Positions 1 to 10,245 of a stretch of DNA of 64,000 nucleotides are shown here, piece by piece. The position numbers and the translations under genes are program-made. Below the pieces are notes generated by a model. It made no database searches and was not told the origin of the DNA. It was given only the letters and a program-made list of their open reading frames with translations. How positions within the stretch are numbered: the stretch's first letter is position 1; each line of letters starts with the position of its first letter. This DNA is from Semisulcospira habei (taxonomy: Eukaryota; Mollusca; Gastropoda; Semisulcospiridae), in NCBI GenBank assembly GCA_036245525.1, contig BTPG01000004.1:45953982-46017981 (forward strand), read 5' to 3'.

Positions 1-207
1 GCGTTAAACCCTAATAACTCGTACTTATTTAAACAGGATGAGCGTCCTTGGTGTTTTGCCTGTGATGAGCAGTTTTCTGTTCGACACTTTTTGCTGTATT
101 GTGCTGATCTAATTGACACGAGATATAAACACTTCACAGCAGACTCCTTGAAGGTTTTGAAAATCTTCAATTTATTGAGAGAATGCAATATTTTTGACAA
201 GATCTGA
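1..207 (+). CDS. C-terminus of LINE ORF2 with a CCHC zinc motif (partial)
   Basis: Frame 1 is open from the first base to a TGA at 205-207, giving 68 residues of a truncated protein. It contains CFACDEQFSVRHFLLYC, a C-x2-C-x7-H-x4-C arrangement typical of the cysteine/histidine motif at the end of ORF2 in several LINE clades, followed by a leucine-rich tail ending in FDKI. The family role is nucleic-acid binding during target-primed reverse transcription. There is no start codon here because the gene enters from the left. Clade not assigned. Confidence 0.65.
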   Translation, partial: ALNPNNSYLFKQDERPWCFACDEQFSVRHFLLYCADLIDTRYKHFTADSLKVLKIFNLLRECNIFDKI

Positions 208-421
208 GCATTCATAGACTGTGAATTTTATTATTTGCCCATTTTGAGAGTCTGTAGACGTTTCTTTTAAAGACATGTGCGACATTTTAGCCTGACATTT
301 TTAAGCTATATTTACATCTTGTCTTAAGACCTTGCTTTTAGTCTGGCTGACCAGATTTTTACCCATCCCGTGAGATGGCCTTAGTCGCCTGCTCGGCGTT
401 AAACCCAAATAACTAACTAAC
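1..421 (+). mobile_element. 3' end of a non-LTR retrotransposon (LINE A)
   Basis: Positions 1-207 encode the last part of a LINE ORF2 and 208-421 look like its 3' UTR. It ends in a short TAAC-type tail (about 395-420) just after a CGGCGTTAAACCC block, which resembles tails of other retroelements in this window. Immediately after the tail another LINE starts in mid-coding sequence, so LINE A probably inserted into LINE B. The 5' part lies outside the window. Confidence 0.7.
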
Positions 422-1800
422 CAAACTGCATGGAAAGCTGCTGCACCTTGGCTTCGCACAGTCCATCTGTAACTGGGTTCTGGATTTCTTGTTAAACAGA
501 CCCCAGATTGTCAAGATCGGTTCGTGGGGTCAGAACTGTGTTCAGCTGTGTCAATGTGGACATGTATCCCAGTCTTTGACCTTGAGTACAGGAGCTCCCC
601 AAGGATGTGTTTTATCCCCATTGTTGTATTCTCTTTTTACACACGACTGTGTATCCCACTATGATAGCACACGCATAGTGAAATTTGCTGGTGATACGAC
701 AGTCAAGGGTTTTGTACATAACAATGACGAGAGTGCATATCGGGATGAGGTAGACATGTTAGTAGGCTGGTGTTCTGACAACAACCTGGATTTGCATGTT
801 GGTAAGACCAAGGAAATGATAATCGATTTCAGGAAAAAGAAAACTGACCCCCTTCCCTTAACCATCCAAGGAAACTATATTGAATTTGTTGAAACGTTCA
901 AGTTCCTGGGTATTCTAATCTCGCACGATCCGAAGTGGGAAAAGAATATTAAACAGCTAGTAAAGAAGCCCAGCAGCGCCTGTTTTTTTCTTCGGCGGTT
1001 GAAGTCTTTTGGCGTCAGTCAGCAGATCTTGGTGCAGTTTTACCGCGCTGCCATTGAGAGCATTTTTACCTTCTCAATGACGTGTAGTATGGCAGCGCAA
1101 CCGACGAAGCCCGCAAGAAACCAAATAGGGTGATCTAAACAGCATCTCATATTGTTGGAAGCGATCTCATCTCGCTGGAATCTCTGTACCACGCACGCAC
1201 CATCAAGAGAGCGAGCTCGGCCATCATACATGACGAGCACCATCCTGCACATACCCTGTTCGAGCCCTTGCCATCTGGCTTACGCTTTAGATCCATCAAG
1301 GCCAAAACCACTCGTTTTCAGAGGAGCTTTTATCCCTTGGCTGTTCAGGCCCTGTCTAATGTGGCTGTGATATGATTTAACTCAGCAGATTGACTCAAAG
1401 TCCCTTTAGAATTACCTACAGCCCGTCTTAGTTGTTTATAGTTCTTATATGTTCCATTAAACCTCTTCTTAAACAGGATATACAGTTGTACAAATAGATA
1501 TGAATTTAGCTAATCTGTTTTCGTTGCGGCTCACTTGGCGGTCTTTCTTGTCATAATATGTTTATTATGCTATAGATTTATTTTATTTCACTTACTTAGA
1601 TGTGTGTGCACACTTAGTAGATTGACTGCTATACATATGTGTATTTTGTTATTTTAGCGTCTTCTTGATTGTGATGTATGTATGTTTTATGTGTTGATGT
1701 TAATATGGACGCCCGTCAGTTATGCCGCAAAATATTCCTATTGTTTATGCATATGGCAATAACGTTTATCTTATCTTATCTCTTATTTTATCTTATATCA
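421..1800 (+). mobile_element. LINE B, copy 1 (5' cut, inactive)
   Basis: RT-coding sequence followed by a 3' UTR and an ATCTT-rich tail (about 1766-1800). It matches 24716-26105 almost base for base. The coding part is broken by frameshifts. After the longest open stretch (489-1133), the C-terminal block (about 1150-1378) continues in another frame. The wording of the RT resembles the abundant CR1/Rex1-like LINEs of fish; the clade is inference. Confidence 0.75.
489..1133 (+). pseudogene. Reverse transcriptase fragment of LINE B (copy 1)
   Basis: This stretch reads as the RT palm: [21 protein letters not shown], then FAGD where the catalytic FADD box should be (about 684-695), then the [19 protein letters not shown] region and the FKFLGILIS block. 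The first aspartate of the catalytic pair is replaced by glycine, which should abolish polymerase activity. Compared with copy 2 it lacks five codons after CVQLCQ. The same FAGD change occurs in copy 2 (24997-25008), so the lesion predates the segmental duplication. Confidence 0.75.
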
Positions 1801-2478
1801 AACCAGACGCACGCACGTAGGGTTCTTGTAAAGAAACGTCACTCAGGTGCAACTCGTCACACGTGGCACAAGGTTGTAGACTACTCAGGTGTAACAGTTC
1901 CAACAATATTTTATTGCAGCGATGCGATCTCCACACAATGCATTCACAAATGTACCAACACTGATACAATGTCTCCTCTACAATGCATCAACACTTTTGA
2001 CACACTGCGTCCCTCATACAATGTACACACATACTTCCTAACACGGTCATTTATACTATTAACAGATATCCAGAATAATCCAGCAAATTCGCTCAACACA
2101 AGCAATCAGAAAAGAAAACGTAACCAAAACTCATTAATATTCATGAAAAGAATTCACTAGAATGAACTACAAAATTCCACTACTGTTTAGGCATCTTTGA
2201 TACAATGTTACGATGTTATGTAGCCGACACATTGACGTCATATCTGAGGTCACTAGAAAGATCGAGACCCTGCTCGAACCTTCCAGTCTAATGTAGACCA
2301 AACTACGCGTCACAACAAAAATTGATCGTAATTCTCCGTGCAAAAGAAAGTGAATTCGTAATTCTCCGTGCAAAAGAAAATAAATCCTAAAACAAAGGTA
2401 CGTAATTCTTACCCAAAATAACTCAAATGAATGTCGGATTTTTCCTATGATTAACTCATACATGTTCTCAAAGAATAA
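1801..2478. other. Unassigned non-coding sequence, duplicated
   Basis: I see no gene here. It contains a direct repeat, GTAATTCTCCGTGCAAAAGA, present twice (about 2328-2382), and it recurs at about 26106-26788. Open frames across it are AT-rich and show no recognisable domain. Confidence 0.5.
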
Positions 2479-2483
2479 CACGA

Positions 2484-4247
2484 TGTCACGACACGCCTGA
2501 CGGAGTCAGGGCGCCGTGGACAATATGAGTGCTGACACTCGAGAAAACCCACCCACTCTAAATAAATCACACAACGCCAGTGATAAACAACAAACAAATC
2601 CTTTTATTACCCACTCTTACTCTAACCCCCACCCCAACCCACTAACGCCCCACACACTCACACATACCCACGCATGCACTCATAACGTATTAACACTTAA
2701 AAAAGATTAACATATAAAAAATGACTAACAAGTGAAAATGACTAACAGGTGAATATGACTAACAGGTGAATATGACTAACAGACGAAAATGACTAACAGG
2801 TGAATATGACTAACAGGTGAATATGACTAACAGGTGATAATGACTAATATGGCCAACGGCTATACAAGGCGGGTACTCTGTCTCTGTACAGTGTCCTCTG
2901 TCCCACACTAGACAGGGTGGCTCGTATCGTAAGAGTACCCCTAGACCGCAGAGCACCCTAGCCGTGCTTGCCCACGCACGCCTGTGACCGACGCTCAGAA
3001 CGTAGAATCAGCCTGATGTAGCCAACGTACTTGTCCAACAGGACCGGCTAGCGAAGGCGTTCCGACTCCCGATGATGCGTCACCGTTGGTCGTGGATGAG
3101 ATCGAAGAACGACGAAATCTTCGAAGCCAGTCTTCGAAGCCAGTGCACTGGAAAAGGGCGCATTGTCAGTCAAAGTGCCAACACAGTTAATTCTGGCCTA
3201 TTTGACACGCACCTACTCACAAACCACGTGAGTTGTGTCTCGTCTCACCCTAATACCCGCCTTGGCCATATTAAATATACAATCATGGATATGAAAGCTT
3301 CCTATGTACATTCAACATTCGCCAGGTCTGCACTATTCCATTACACTAACATTAGGCTAGCACAACCACTTTTGTATAATAACATTGCCACTGCTAAAAC
3401 CAACATTATCAAAATATCCCGATGTACATACAAAGATATGAAATAATCACCAGCAACTACCCAACGTGACAATCTTATTACATTACATCTAGGACTTAAT
3501 ACCAATATATTTGAAAGGATACCCACTTTAATTCGTTTTACAACATGGCCCTTTAAATATACTCACTCGGCGACAGCCGAATATAAACAACTAAATCCGA
3601 CACCCACCACATTACAACCCAACCTAAAAACCATGGTTAAAGACTCGATTAAAACGTCACTAAAAAACTAGACGAACATACCCTTCCGCACCTATATACA
3701 CATTCACACACCCGAGAGCACAGCAGCTAACTGGGGAAAATGGCATGAGTAAATACCTGTCACTGGTGAGTCCTCCGGCAGGACGAGACAAAACAAGACG
3801 AAGACGAGCCGGAGGGGTCTTCTGGTGAGTAGCAGCCGTGGTCACAAGTCTCTCGGGACACCCACACCCAGGAACACTGGCCGTGGTCTTGCAGGGAGGG
3901 TAAAACAACCCTCACACAGCTTGTCAAGGGCTCCAAACGAGGCCGCACCCTGACCCAGACTCTCACTTCGCTGGCTAACTCCGCTGACTGACTGTAATAT
4001 CCTTCTGCTACCTTGCAGTTTAACTTTACTTCTGAACACTGTTCGGTTAAAGCTACTTGGCTAAAGCGTGCAACCGCTGTACTCGCTCACTGTTAAGCTT
4101 GCTGCACGGGCTTTACGATTACGCTCACACTACATTTATTAACTTCCCTAAACTAAGGCTATTTACAGAATTCGGCGATCTACATTTATTAACAAAAAAA
4201 CGACTTGACGAAAAAATAAAACAACATGTCACATCCGTTACGTGACA
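2484..4247 (-). repeat. 3' LTR of the Gmr1-type element
   Basis: 1764 bp, starting TGTCACGACACGCC and ending CGTTACGTGACA, so the ends are inverted (TGTCAC/GTGACA). Near-identical to 10246-12022; it has two rather than three copies of the 13-bp unit around TCTTCGAAGCCAG (near 3118-3145). Small open frames in it have no recognisable domain and are not annotated. Confidence 0.9.
2721..2856 (+). repeat. 17-bp tandem repeat inside the LTR
   Basis: About eight imperfect copies of ATGACTAACAGGTGAAT lie head to tail. TGACTAA resembles an AP-1/bZIP site, so an enhancer role is conceivable but unproven. The other LTR has the same array. Confidence 0.75.
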
Positions 4248-4260
4248 TACCCCCCTCCCA
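4248..4260 (-). promoter_or_regulatory. Polypurine tract for plus-strand priming
   Basis: On the minus strand the bases immediately before the 3' LTR read TGGGAGGGGGGTA, a purine-rich run directly abutting the LTR start, as expected for the second-strand primer of LTR retroelements. Confidence 0.75.
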
Positions 4261-4323
4261 GATCAAACACCCGGGTTTGATTCCTATATGACTGTCCCAA
4301 TACTGCTTCCACATTTACGGTTT

Positions 4324-5035
4324 CTACCACCCTGTCCTACTCAAAAAGTCAGCAGGAACATTTACTCTACCGGCTATGCTTTCCACTCTAATGGAAAATG
4401 GCTGCAACTGCAAAGCCCACCTCATCAGTCGACTGTTTGTGGATTTAGCTTGTTGCAAGTACTGCAATGGTCTATGGTCGGTCTGTACGACGAATGTCCT
4501 ACCATACAGATACTGACGGAATTTTTGAATTCCCCACACGATTGCAAGACACTCCTTTTCGATGGTGGAGTAGTTACGCTCTGCTTTGGATAGTTTCTTG
4601 CTCGCGCATGCAACAGGCTGTAAACCGTTACCATGGTCCTGACATAATACGGCTCCTACACCCCCTTCGGACGCATCTGTCTGCAACACGAAGAGACGAT
4701 CGAAGTCTGGCAATGAGCACGCAGGACCTGAACACAGTCGCGCCTTCAGCGTCTCAAATGCTGTCTCACATGCATCGTTCCAACCGATCTGTCCAGTTTT
4801 CCCTCCCTTGGTCAGGTCGGTTAGTGGGGCTGCTATGGCCGCAAAGCTAGGAACGAACCGGCGGTAATAATTTGCCAACCCAAGAAACGATCTGACTTGT
4901 TTCTTTGTTTGTGGTCGCGGCGCGTCTTTTATCCGCTGCATCTTGTCTCCCTCTGGTTTTATCTGACCGTTACCCACTGTATGCCCCAGATATTCCAACT
5001 GCTTGAACCCCAAGTAACACTTTGTAGGTCTGGAG
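4324..5035 (-). CDS. RT thumb and RNase H domain of the Gmr1-type pol (after the insertion)
   Basis: This is the 3' part of pol, cut from the rest by the DNA transposon at 5036-6021. The frame is open to the insertion edge; the first methionine is at 5013. It begins with the conserved FKQLEYLGH block and the RSFLGLANYYRRFVPSFAA connection, then RNase H with VLQTDASEGGVGAVL, TIEKECLAIVWGIQKFRQYL and VQTDHRPLQYL, which carry the expected acidic catalytic residues. It ends with the usual PADFLSR motif just before the polypurine tract. RNase H removes the RNA strand of the RNA-DNA hybrid during reverse transcription. No chromodomain follows. Confidence 0.88.
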
Positions 5036-6021
5036 CCGAAATCATGACGGGACTTTTAGGTATCTATCGGCCTGTTATTTCCTACCGACCCGATAAAGCG
5101 ATTCCAATGGGATTCATGAAGCACTTGTTGTCCCGACTGACGTCATCTAAGGGCCCGTAAGTTAGAGGCACAACACCCCTCCTTTAACTTAGCTAAAGTC
5201 CCGTTCCAAGTCGTATTCCAAGATGGCTGAGCCCTTACTGCTGGCTATTCATCGAGCACAATTGAGAAGGAGGGACCGCATTTTCAGGGATAGAACTAAC
5301 CCTTTGGACCACTACGACGACGTAAAGCTGCACACGAAGTTTAGATTTACGCGTCAACAGATTTTTGATATAATTGATGCGGTAAAAGACGAAGTGGATG
5401 TGGCGAATCATGTCAGGCTGACTTTCGTAGCTACGTACTGTTACAACCACCTTTCTACCACTCTGAAAGTCGTAGTGCGATGCACGGTCAGTGGCATAGG
5501 GGTAGCTATGCCCCCAGCCTAAGTAATCATGCGCATATATATCCTGTGTACAATACTGTGTTCAGCGTTTTTAACAAATCTGATTTCGCTTCCACGATTT
5601 TGTTTGTTCTTTAAATTCCTTTTTCCAGTTAGGTAAGGAGTACGTAGTAGGCTCCCATAGTATGAGGATCTATGTCTCTCCGACAACGGTGGGTTTGGGT
5701 TATACCCATCGGTGTACATGGTCAATGAAAGTTATGCAAACTTCCTGGGTCAGTTGCAGTTATGCCGACCCCTCAACGATGATTTCCAGATGCCCGTAGG
5801 ACAAAACTAGAGGCTGCGCATGCGCATTGGGAGGGCTTCCCCCCAAAAAATAAGTCAAGGTCACTAGTATATAAATAGTTGGGACTTTAGCTGCCGTCCC
5901 TGTAAATTCCTTCTGCGAGCCCGTCATGAATTCCATTTGACTGGCGTTGTTTACGGGACCGTTCCTAAAAGGACGATTGGGTTTGTGGTCCTGTTAATGA
6001 AAAGTCCCGACATGATTTCGG
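5036..6021 (+). mobile_element. Harbinger/PIF-like DNA transposon remnant inserted in RT
   Basis: The insertion has terminal inverted repeats of about 22 bp with one mismatch, starting CCGAAATCATG(A/T)CGGGAC and ending with its reverse complement. The flanking trinucleotides are GAG and CAG, compatible with a diverged 3-bp target duplication. The pol frame resumes on both sides, so the insertion simply split an intact gene. It carries a truncated open frame (5223-5522) that looks like the N-terminus of a HARBI1-type nuclease. At 986 bp it is too short to be autonomous. Confidence 0.82.
5223..5522 (+). pseudogene. N-terminal fragment of a HARBI1-like transposase
   Basis: A 99-residue frame starts MAEPLLLAIHRAQLRRRDR and contains NPLDHYDDVKLHTKFRF followed by TRQQIFDIIDAVKDEVDV. 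A basic start, a N/DPLD-Y-DD motif, then RFRF and a helix ending in D-I is the common opening of invertebrate Harbinger transposases. The DDE nuclease core is absent and the last 30 residues do not fit the family. It is therefore a remnant. Family assignment is by motif recognition only. Confidence 0.65.
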
Positions 6022-9000
6022 CAGCTGGCTGCCAACTGGACCTCTCTTAGCCTACCAAAGAGCTGGGCAATACACTGTAAGTGACGTTCTTTAGTGGAGG
6101 AAGCAATCATGACATCGTCCATGAAATTGCTAACTTCCGTCAAACGCAAAGGTTCTAGTAACCTCCTCATCATTCGGGAAAAGATTGCCCCTGCCGTCTT
6201 TAACCCGAAAGGCATTACTTTCCACTGAAATTGCCCTGCCGGTGTGGTGAAAGCAGTTTTCGGTTTGTCGCTCTCTAACATGGGTACCTGCCAGTAGCCT
6301 TTAGCTAGGTCTAACTTACTTAAGTACTTAGCCTTGGACAGTAAGGAAAATAGGTACTCCACGTCAGGCATTGGCTCCGCATCGAACACGACCTTTTGGT
6401 TCAGTTTTCTAAAGCCCACGCAAAACCTAACAGTGCCATCTTTCTTCTTCACCAAGACGATCGGTGAGCTGTATGGGGAATTGGCTCTCTCGATTACTCC
6501 CATCTCTAGCATAGCATCTACTTCGGCTTTCACTACCTCTAGTTGAGAATGAGGTAGAGGATATTGCTTCGTTCTCACCGGCACTTCATCAGTCAAATGG
6601 ATTTCACATGAGTCTAGTGTCGTCCCCAACGGATAATCTGTCAAAATATCCTTAAACTGGACAGTCAGAGCTTCTACACTAGAATGGATCTCTGGACAGT
6701 TAGGATCAAGATGGACGTCAGAGGGTCCTTCAGACGCTACTAAAGGAATGGTAGGTACTTCCTTTACCGCCCTGAATGCCTCTCCCCCCTCATCTTCGTC
6801 CTCCTCATCTATCACTACTGTAGCTACTGACACTCGTTCTTGGAACTTTTTCAACAGATTTGCATGGTACAGTTTATTTTTACTGCCCACCCGTACCCTG
6901 TAGTCACACTCTCCGACTCTCTCTAGAACTTCGAATGGTCCCTGCCAAGCCATCTCCAGCTTGTTGTGTTTAACTGGAAGTAACAACAAAACCTTGTCTC
7001 CTGCACTAAAACTGCGTGGTTTGGCTCTGCGGTCAAAGTGCTGTTTCTGCTTTTTCGAAGCTAGCTTCAGATTCTGTTGCGCTAACCTGCACGTCTCTTC
7101 AATGCGATTCCGTAAATCTACTACGTACTGGCTTGCATCTCTCACCTCTTCTCCCATCTGCTCTTTCGTCCACAGATCACGTAGAACTGACATGGGCCCC
7201 CTTACAGTCTTGCCGTACAATAACTCGAACGGCGCGAACCCCGTCGATTCCTGAGGAACCTCCCTGTACGCAAACAGCAATGAGGGAATGTATCTGTCCC
7301 AACATCGAGGTTGCTCGCTAGCTAACTTCTTCAACATGGACACCAAGGTACCGTTGAAACGTTCGACTAGGCCATTTGCCTGCGGATGGTAAGGAGTAGT
7401 ACACTTGCCTTGTATGCACAGCAAACGGTTGACTTCAGACATCACTTGTGAAGTGAACTGGGACCCTTGGTCGGTGAGCACCTCCCTCGGAATTCCCACC
7501 CTAGACCAGATTTCTAACAATGCCTCAGCGACCCTTTCTGCTTCGATCCCCTTTAAAGGTACTGCTTCGGGGTATCGAGTGGCGTAATCGACGGTCACGA
7601 GAATGAACCGGTTTCCTCTGTCGGAAGCTGGAGCAATAGGCCCCACAATGTCTACCGCTACTCTCTGAAATGGTTCTTCTACTAGCGGAAGCTGTTGCAT
7701 AGGAACCCGTGGTACTCTCCCTCTTGGTACTACTTTCTGACATTGTTCGCACGACTCACAGTACCTGCGAACTTGAGCACCCAGCCCCGGCCAATAGAAA
7801 GTACCCCAAATGCGTTCCCGGGTTCTCTTGCCTCCCAAATGCCCCCCCCCCCCCCCCATCGGTGGGTCATGCGCTAAACGCATTACAGTCTCCCTCAAAG
7901 GCTTCGGGACGACTAACTGGGACATTTGGCTGCCTCCTTTGCTATAGACCCGATACAGAATTCCCTTCCTCCTGCAAAATTCTATCAGACTTTTCCCTGA
8001 CGGAATTGCTCGGCCCTCTTCGGCCAACTTCCTAGCGCGAGCTAGAGTTTCGTCCTGGTTCTGCCACTCTATCAGTTGGGCAGGAGTCACATTGAGATCG
8101 GCCTGCTTAACGACTTTAAGCGCGCTCTCTCCCTCCTTTTCTCTCTGAATCTGAGCTCGAGTTTGGACTGCTGCTGCCATAGCACACTCACTGGCATCAA
8201 TGGATACGGGACTACGTTTCCCGTCTGAAAAAGTCACCCAGTTTCCTAGGATTACGTCTGGTCCCATGCGCTCCATTACGATAAGTTCGATCGTCCCTCG
8301 CACGAATGGGGAATCGATTTCAACCCACGCAGTCGGATACTTATCGGACTTAGTATGGTCGACGGGATTGACGTCGATGAACCGACCTGTAAAATCCCTG
8401 GGTTCTATCCACTTGGCGGCGATCGCACCCATGTCTGCGCCGGTATCACGCATGATACGAACTTCCTCTCCCTTGGCTAATCCCTTACTCCACGGGTCGT
8501 AGGGCCGGATCGTCCGCATCCCTACGGTCACGGGCTCTGTCATTACGGCTACTGTCTCAGGAGCAATGGTGACTTGGTTAACTGACGCCTTACTCTGACA
8601 GTTCCTTGCTAAGTGCCCTGGTTTGTTACACTTAAAACACAGCCGTTCACCAGTCCCTCTGCCTGAACTAGCTGGTTCTGTCCTATGTTCTGCTTTGGTC
8701 TCAGGGGGTTTATTCGACCCTTTGTCCTTCTTGAACGGCGGACGAATCGGCCCCCCACCCAATGGACGCGAGACTGCCCGTTTGGTGTCGATATGGAGCT
8801 GCGCTAGCTCCGCGGCCTCTTCACCATTCCTAGGACGTTTTTCCCTAACGAACATTTCAAGGTCTGCATTCATAATAGCATAAAGTTGCTCAGACAGAAA
8901 CATGTCTAGCACTTGTTCTACGTCCTCTATGTTCTTATGGGCTAAAGTGAACCAACGCTTGACTGAGGTCTTTAACCTAACGAACAACTGGGGAAACGTT

Positions 9001-10052
9001 TCGGGACCTTCCTTTCTGGCTTCGCGAAACTGGCGTCTGTAATATTCAGCGTCACGCCTAAATCTTCTCAGTAAGGTCTCCCTCACCACCTCAAAATCTT
9101 TCCCTTGCTCTACGGTCAGCCTAAGGTATGCATCACGGGCCTCCCCCTGCAATAGAGGTGCTAACCTGATCCCCCATACCTCTTTCGGCCACCCCTGGGT
9201 TTCGGCTACTCTCTCAAAGAGCTGAAGGTAAGATTCCACATCTTCCTTATCCTCTAACGGACGCATCTTGAGCGAGTAATGCTGACTAGACTCCGTAACT
9301 GACTTCTTTTCCGATGCTGCTAACTGTAACCTAAGCCGCGTTTCGGCCGCGACGAGCTCTTCTTTCCGTGCTTGTTCCGCGGCAGCTAGCTCTTCTTTCC
9401 GTGCTCGTTCCGCGGCAGCTAGCTTACGTTCGGTCAATGCTAAGTCATCCCGCCTAGCCTGCTCAGCCATCTGGAGCTGCTTCTCTACTGCCTCGCGGTC
9501 CATCTGGAACCGCCTCTCTAACGCCCTACGCTCTAGGTCACGTTCCCGTTTTTCTTCCTCTCTCCTAACTTCGGACAGGATGAACTGGGTTAGAGCTCCC
9601 CCACTAAGTCCTAGGCCCTCTCCTATCACTTTATACTGCTCATATGGGTTTACTATCACCCCTAACCCCTCTTTACTTTCCTGATCCCTACTGGGTGTCA
9701 GTCCTGCTGCAGTGAGAGTACGGGTAAGGGTACTCACCACCGTTTCCTTCCGAGAGGGAGTGGCCAAAGTGGCTCCTCTCTCTCCTGGACCCTCATCCCC
9801 TGCACCACCACCCTCGGACTCAGGGTCGTGCCCCGACGTGGCACGGGTGGCCCTGGTATCCCGTTTAGGGGGCATCCTGATGTGGGTGTCCCGGAGGCAG
9901 CGACGACAACTGCTCCCCAGCAGGACCCCTGACAAAGAAAAAACAAAACAAATAAATACACAGAATACAAACAACGAATAAGGACTAGACAGTGACAAGA
10001 GCCGAAGGGTCCTCACCACTCGGTACCTGAGTAATGAGAGGCAACCACTCAT
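5994..10052 (-). CDS. gag-pol: Gag-protease-integrase-RT polyprotein of the Gmr1-type element (5' part)
   Basis: A 1352-residue frame on the minus strand. The upstream methionine gives a hydrophobic leader; the more likely start is Met60 (9873-9875), which opens MPPKRDTRATRATSG. Domains in order: a charged coiled coil (about 160-250), capsid-like gag (about 260-430), zinc knuckle CFKCNKPGHLARNC (about 470), protease DTGADMGAI (about 535), H2C2 zinc domain (about 730-770), integrase core with VDIVGP, LTDQGSQFT and NGLVERFNG (about 800-900), then RT with LDLAKGYWQVPM (about 1245) and FMDDV (about 1309). The last nine or so codons lie in the inserted transposon. Integrase precedes RT. A 16-C run (7842-7857) lengthens the H2C2 loop to H-x9-H without breaking the frame. 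The product would build the virus-like particle and copy and insert the element. Confidence 0.9.
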   Translation of the reverse strand: MSGCLSLLRYRVVRTLRLLSLSSPYSLFVFCVFICFVFSLSGVLLGSSCRRCLRDTHIRMPPKRDTRATRATSGHDPESEGGGAGDEGPGERGATLATPSRKETVVSTLTRTLTAAGLTPSRDQESKEGLGVIVNPYEQYKVIGEGLGLSGGALTQFILSEVRREEEKRERDLERRALERRFQMDREAVEKQLQMAEQARRDDLALTERKLAAAERARKEELAAAEQARKEELVAAETRLRLQLAASEKKSVTESSQHYSLKMRPLEDKEDVESYLQLFERVAETQGWPKEVWGIRLAPLLQGEARDAYLRLTVEQGKDFEVVRETLLRRFRRDAEYYRRQFREARKEGPETFPQLFVRLKTSVKRWFTLAHKNIEDVEQVLDMFLSEQLYAIMNADLEMFVREKRPRNGEEAAELAQLHIDTKRAVSRPLGGGPIRPPFKKDKGSNKPPETKAEHRTEPASSGRGTGERLCFKCNKPGHLARNCQSKASVNQVTIAPETVAVMTEPVTVGMRTIRPYDPWSKGLAKGEEVRIMRDTGADMGAIAAKWIEPRDFTGRFIDVNPVDHTKSDKYPTAWVEIDSPFVRGTIELIVMERMGPDVILGNWVTFSDGKRSPVSIDASECAMAAAVQTRAQIQREKEGESALKVVKQADLNVTPAQLIEWQNQDETLARARKLAEEGRAIPSGKSLIEFCRRKGILYRVYSKGGSQMSQLVVPKPLRETVMRLAHDPPMGGGGGHLGGKRTRERIWGTFYWPGLGAQVRRYCESCEQCQKVVPRGRVPRVPMQQLPLVEEPFQRVAVDIVGPIAPASDRGNRFILVTVDYATRYPEAVPLKGIEAERVAEALLEIWSRVGIPREVLTDQGSQFTSQVMSEVNRLLCIQGKCTTPYHPQANGLVERFNGTLVSMLKKLASEQPRCWDRYIPSLLFAYREVPQESTGFAPFELLYGKTVRGPMSVLRDLWTKEQMGEEVRDASQYVVDLRNRIEETCRLAQQNLKLASKKQKQHFDRRAKPRSFSAGDKVLLLLPVKHNKLEMAWQGPFEVLERVGECDYRVRVGSKNKLYHANLLKKFQERVSVATVVIDEEDEDEGGEAFRAVKEVPTIPLVASEGPSDVHLDPNCPEIHSSVEALTVQFKDILTDYPLGTTLDSCEIHLTDEVPVRTKQYPLPHSQLEVVKAEVDAMLEMGVIERANSPYSSPIVLVKKKDGTVRFCVGFRKLNQKVVFDAEPMPDVEYLFSLLSKAKYLSKLDLAKGYWQVPMLESDKPKTAFTTPAGQFQWKVMPFGLKTAGAIFSRMMRRLLEPLRLTEVSNFMDDVMIASSTKERHLQCIAQLFGRLREVQLAASCRNHVGTFH

Positions 10053-10223
10053 GCCACCCCCCGTTTATGCGCACTGCACTCTCTGGCCGTGGCCCCTGGC
10101 GCAATACGCCCCCACTCCCGCCAACCGCCCGCTAAATCTTACTCGTACCACAACACGAACAAACGGTCACTGGCGCACAAAAATACCCTAATCTACCTAA
10201 TCCGTTACCTCCCCCTAATCCTT

Positions 10224-10241
10224 ATCCCACCGCTGCCACCA
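10224..10241 (-). promoter_or_regulatory. Primer binding site for tRNA-Leu
   Basis: The plus strand reads ATCCCACCGCTGCCACCA, which I recognise as the 3' end of animal tRNA-Leu (AAG type) including CCA. On the element's strand this is the complementary 18-nt binding site, four bases inside the 5' LTR. The tRNA match is from memory of the family, not a search. Confidence 0.82.
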
Positions 10242-10245
10242 AATA

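Noticed and set aside
1678..2160. 160-residue frame and its paralogue at 25990-26448
   Set aside because: It lies across the LINE B 3' UTR and tail, the paralogue has a different frame end, and no domain is recognisable.
3072..4245. Several small frames in the LTR, repeated in the second LTR
   Set aside because: They recur only because the LTR is duplicated and show no domain.
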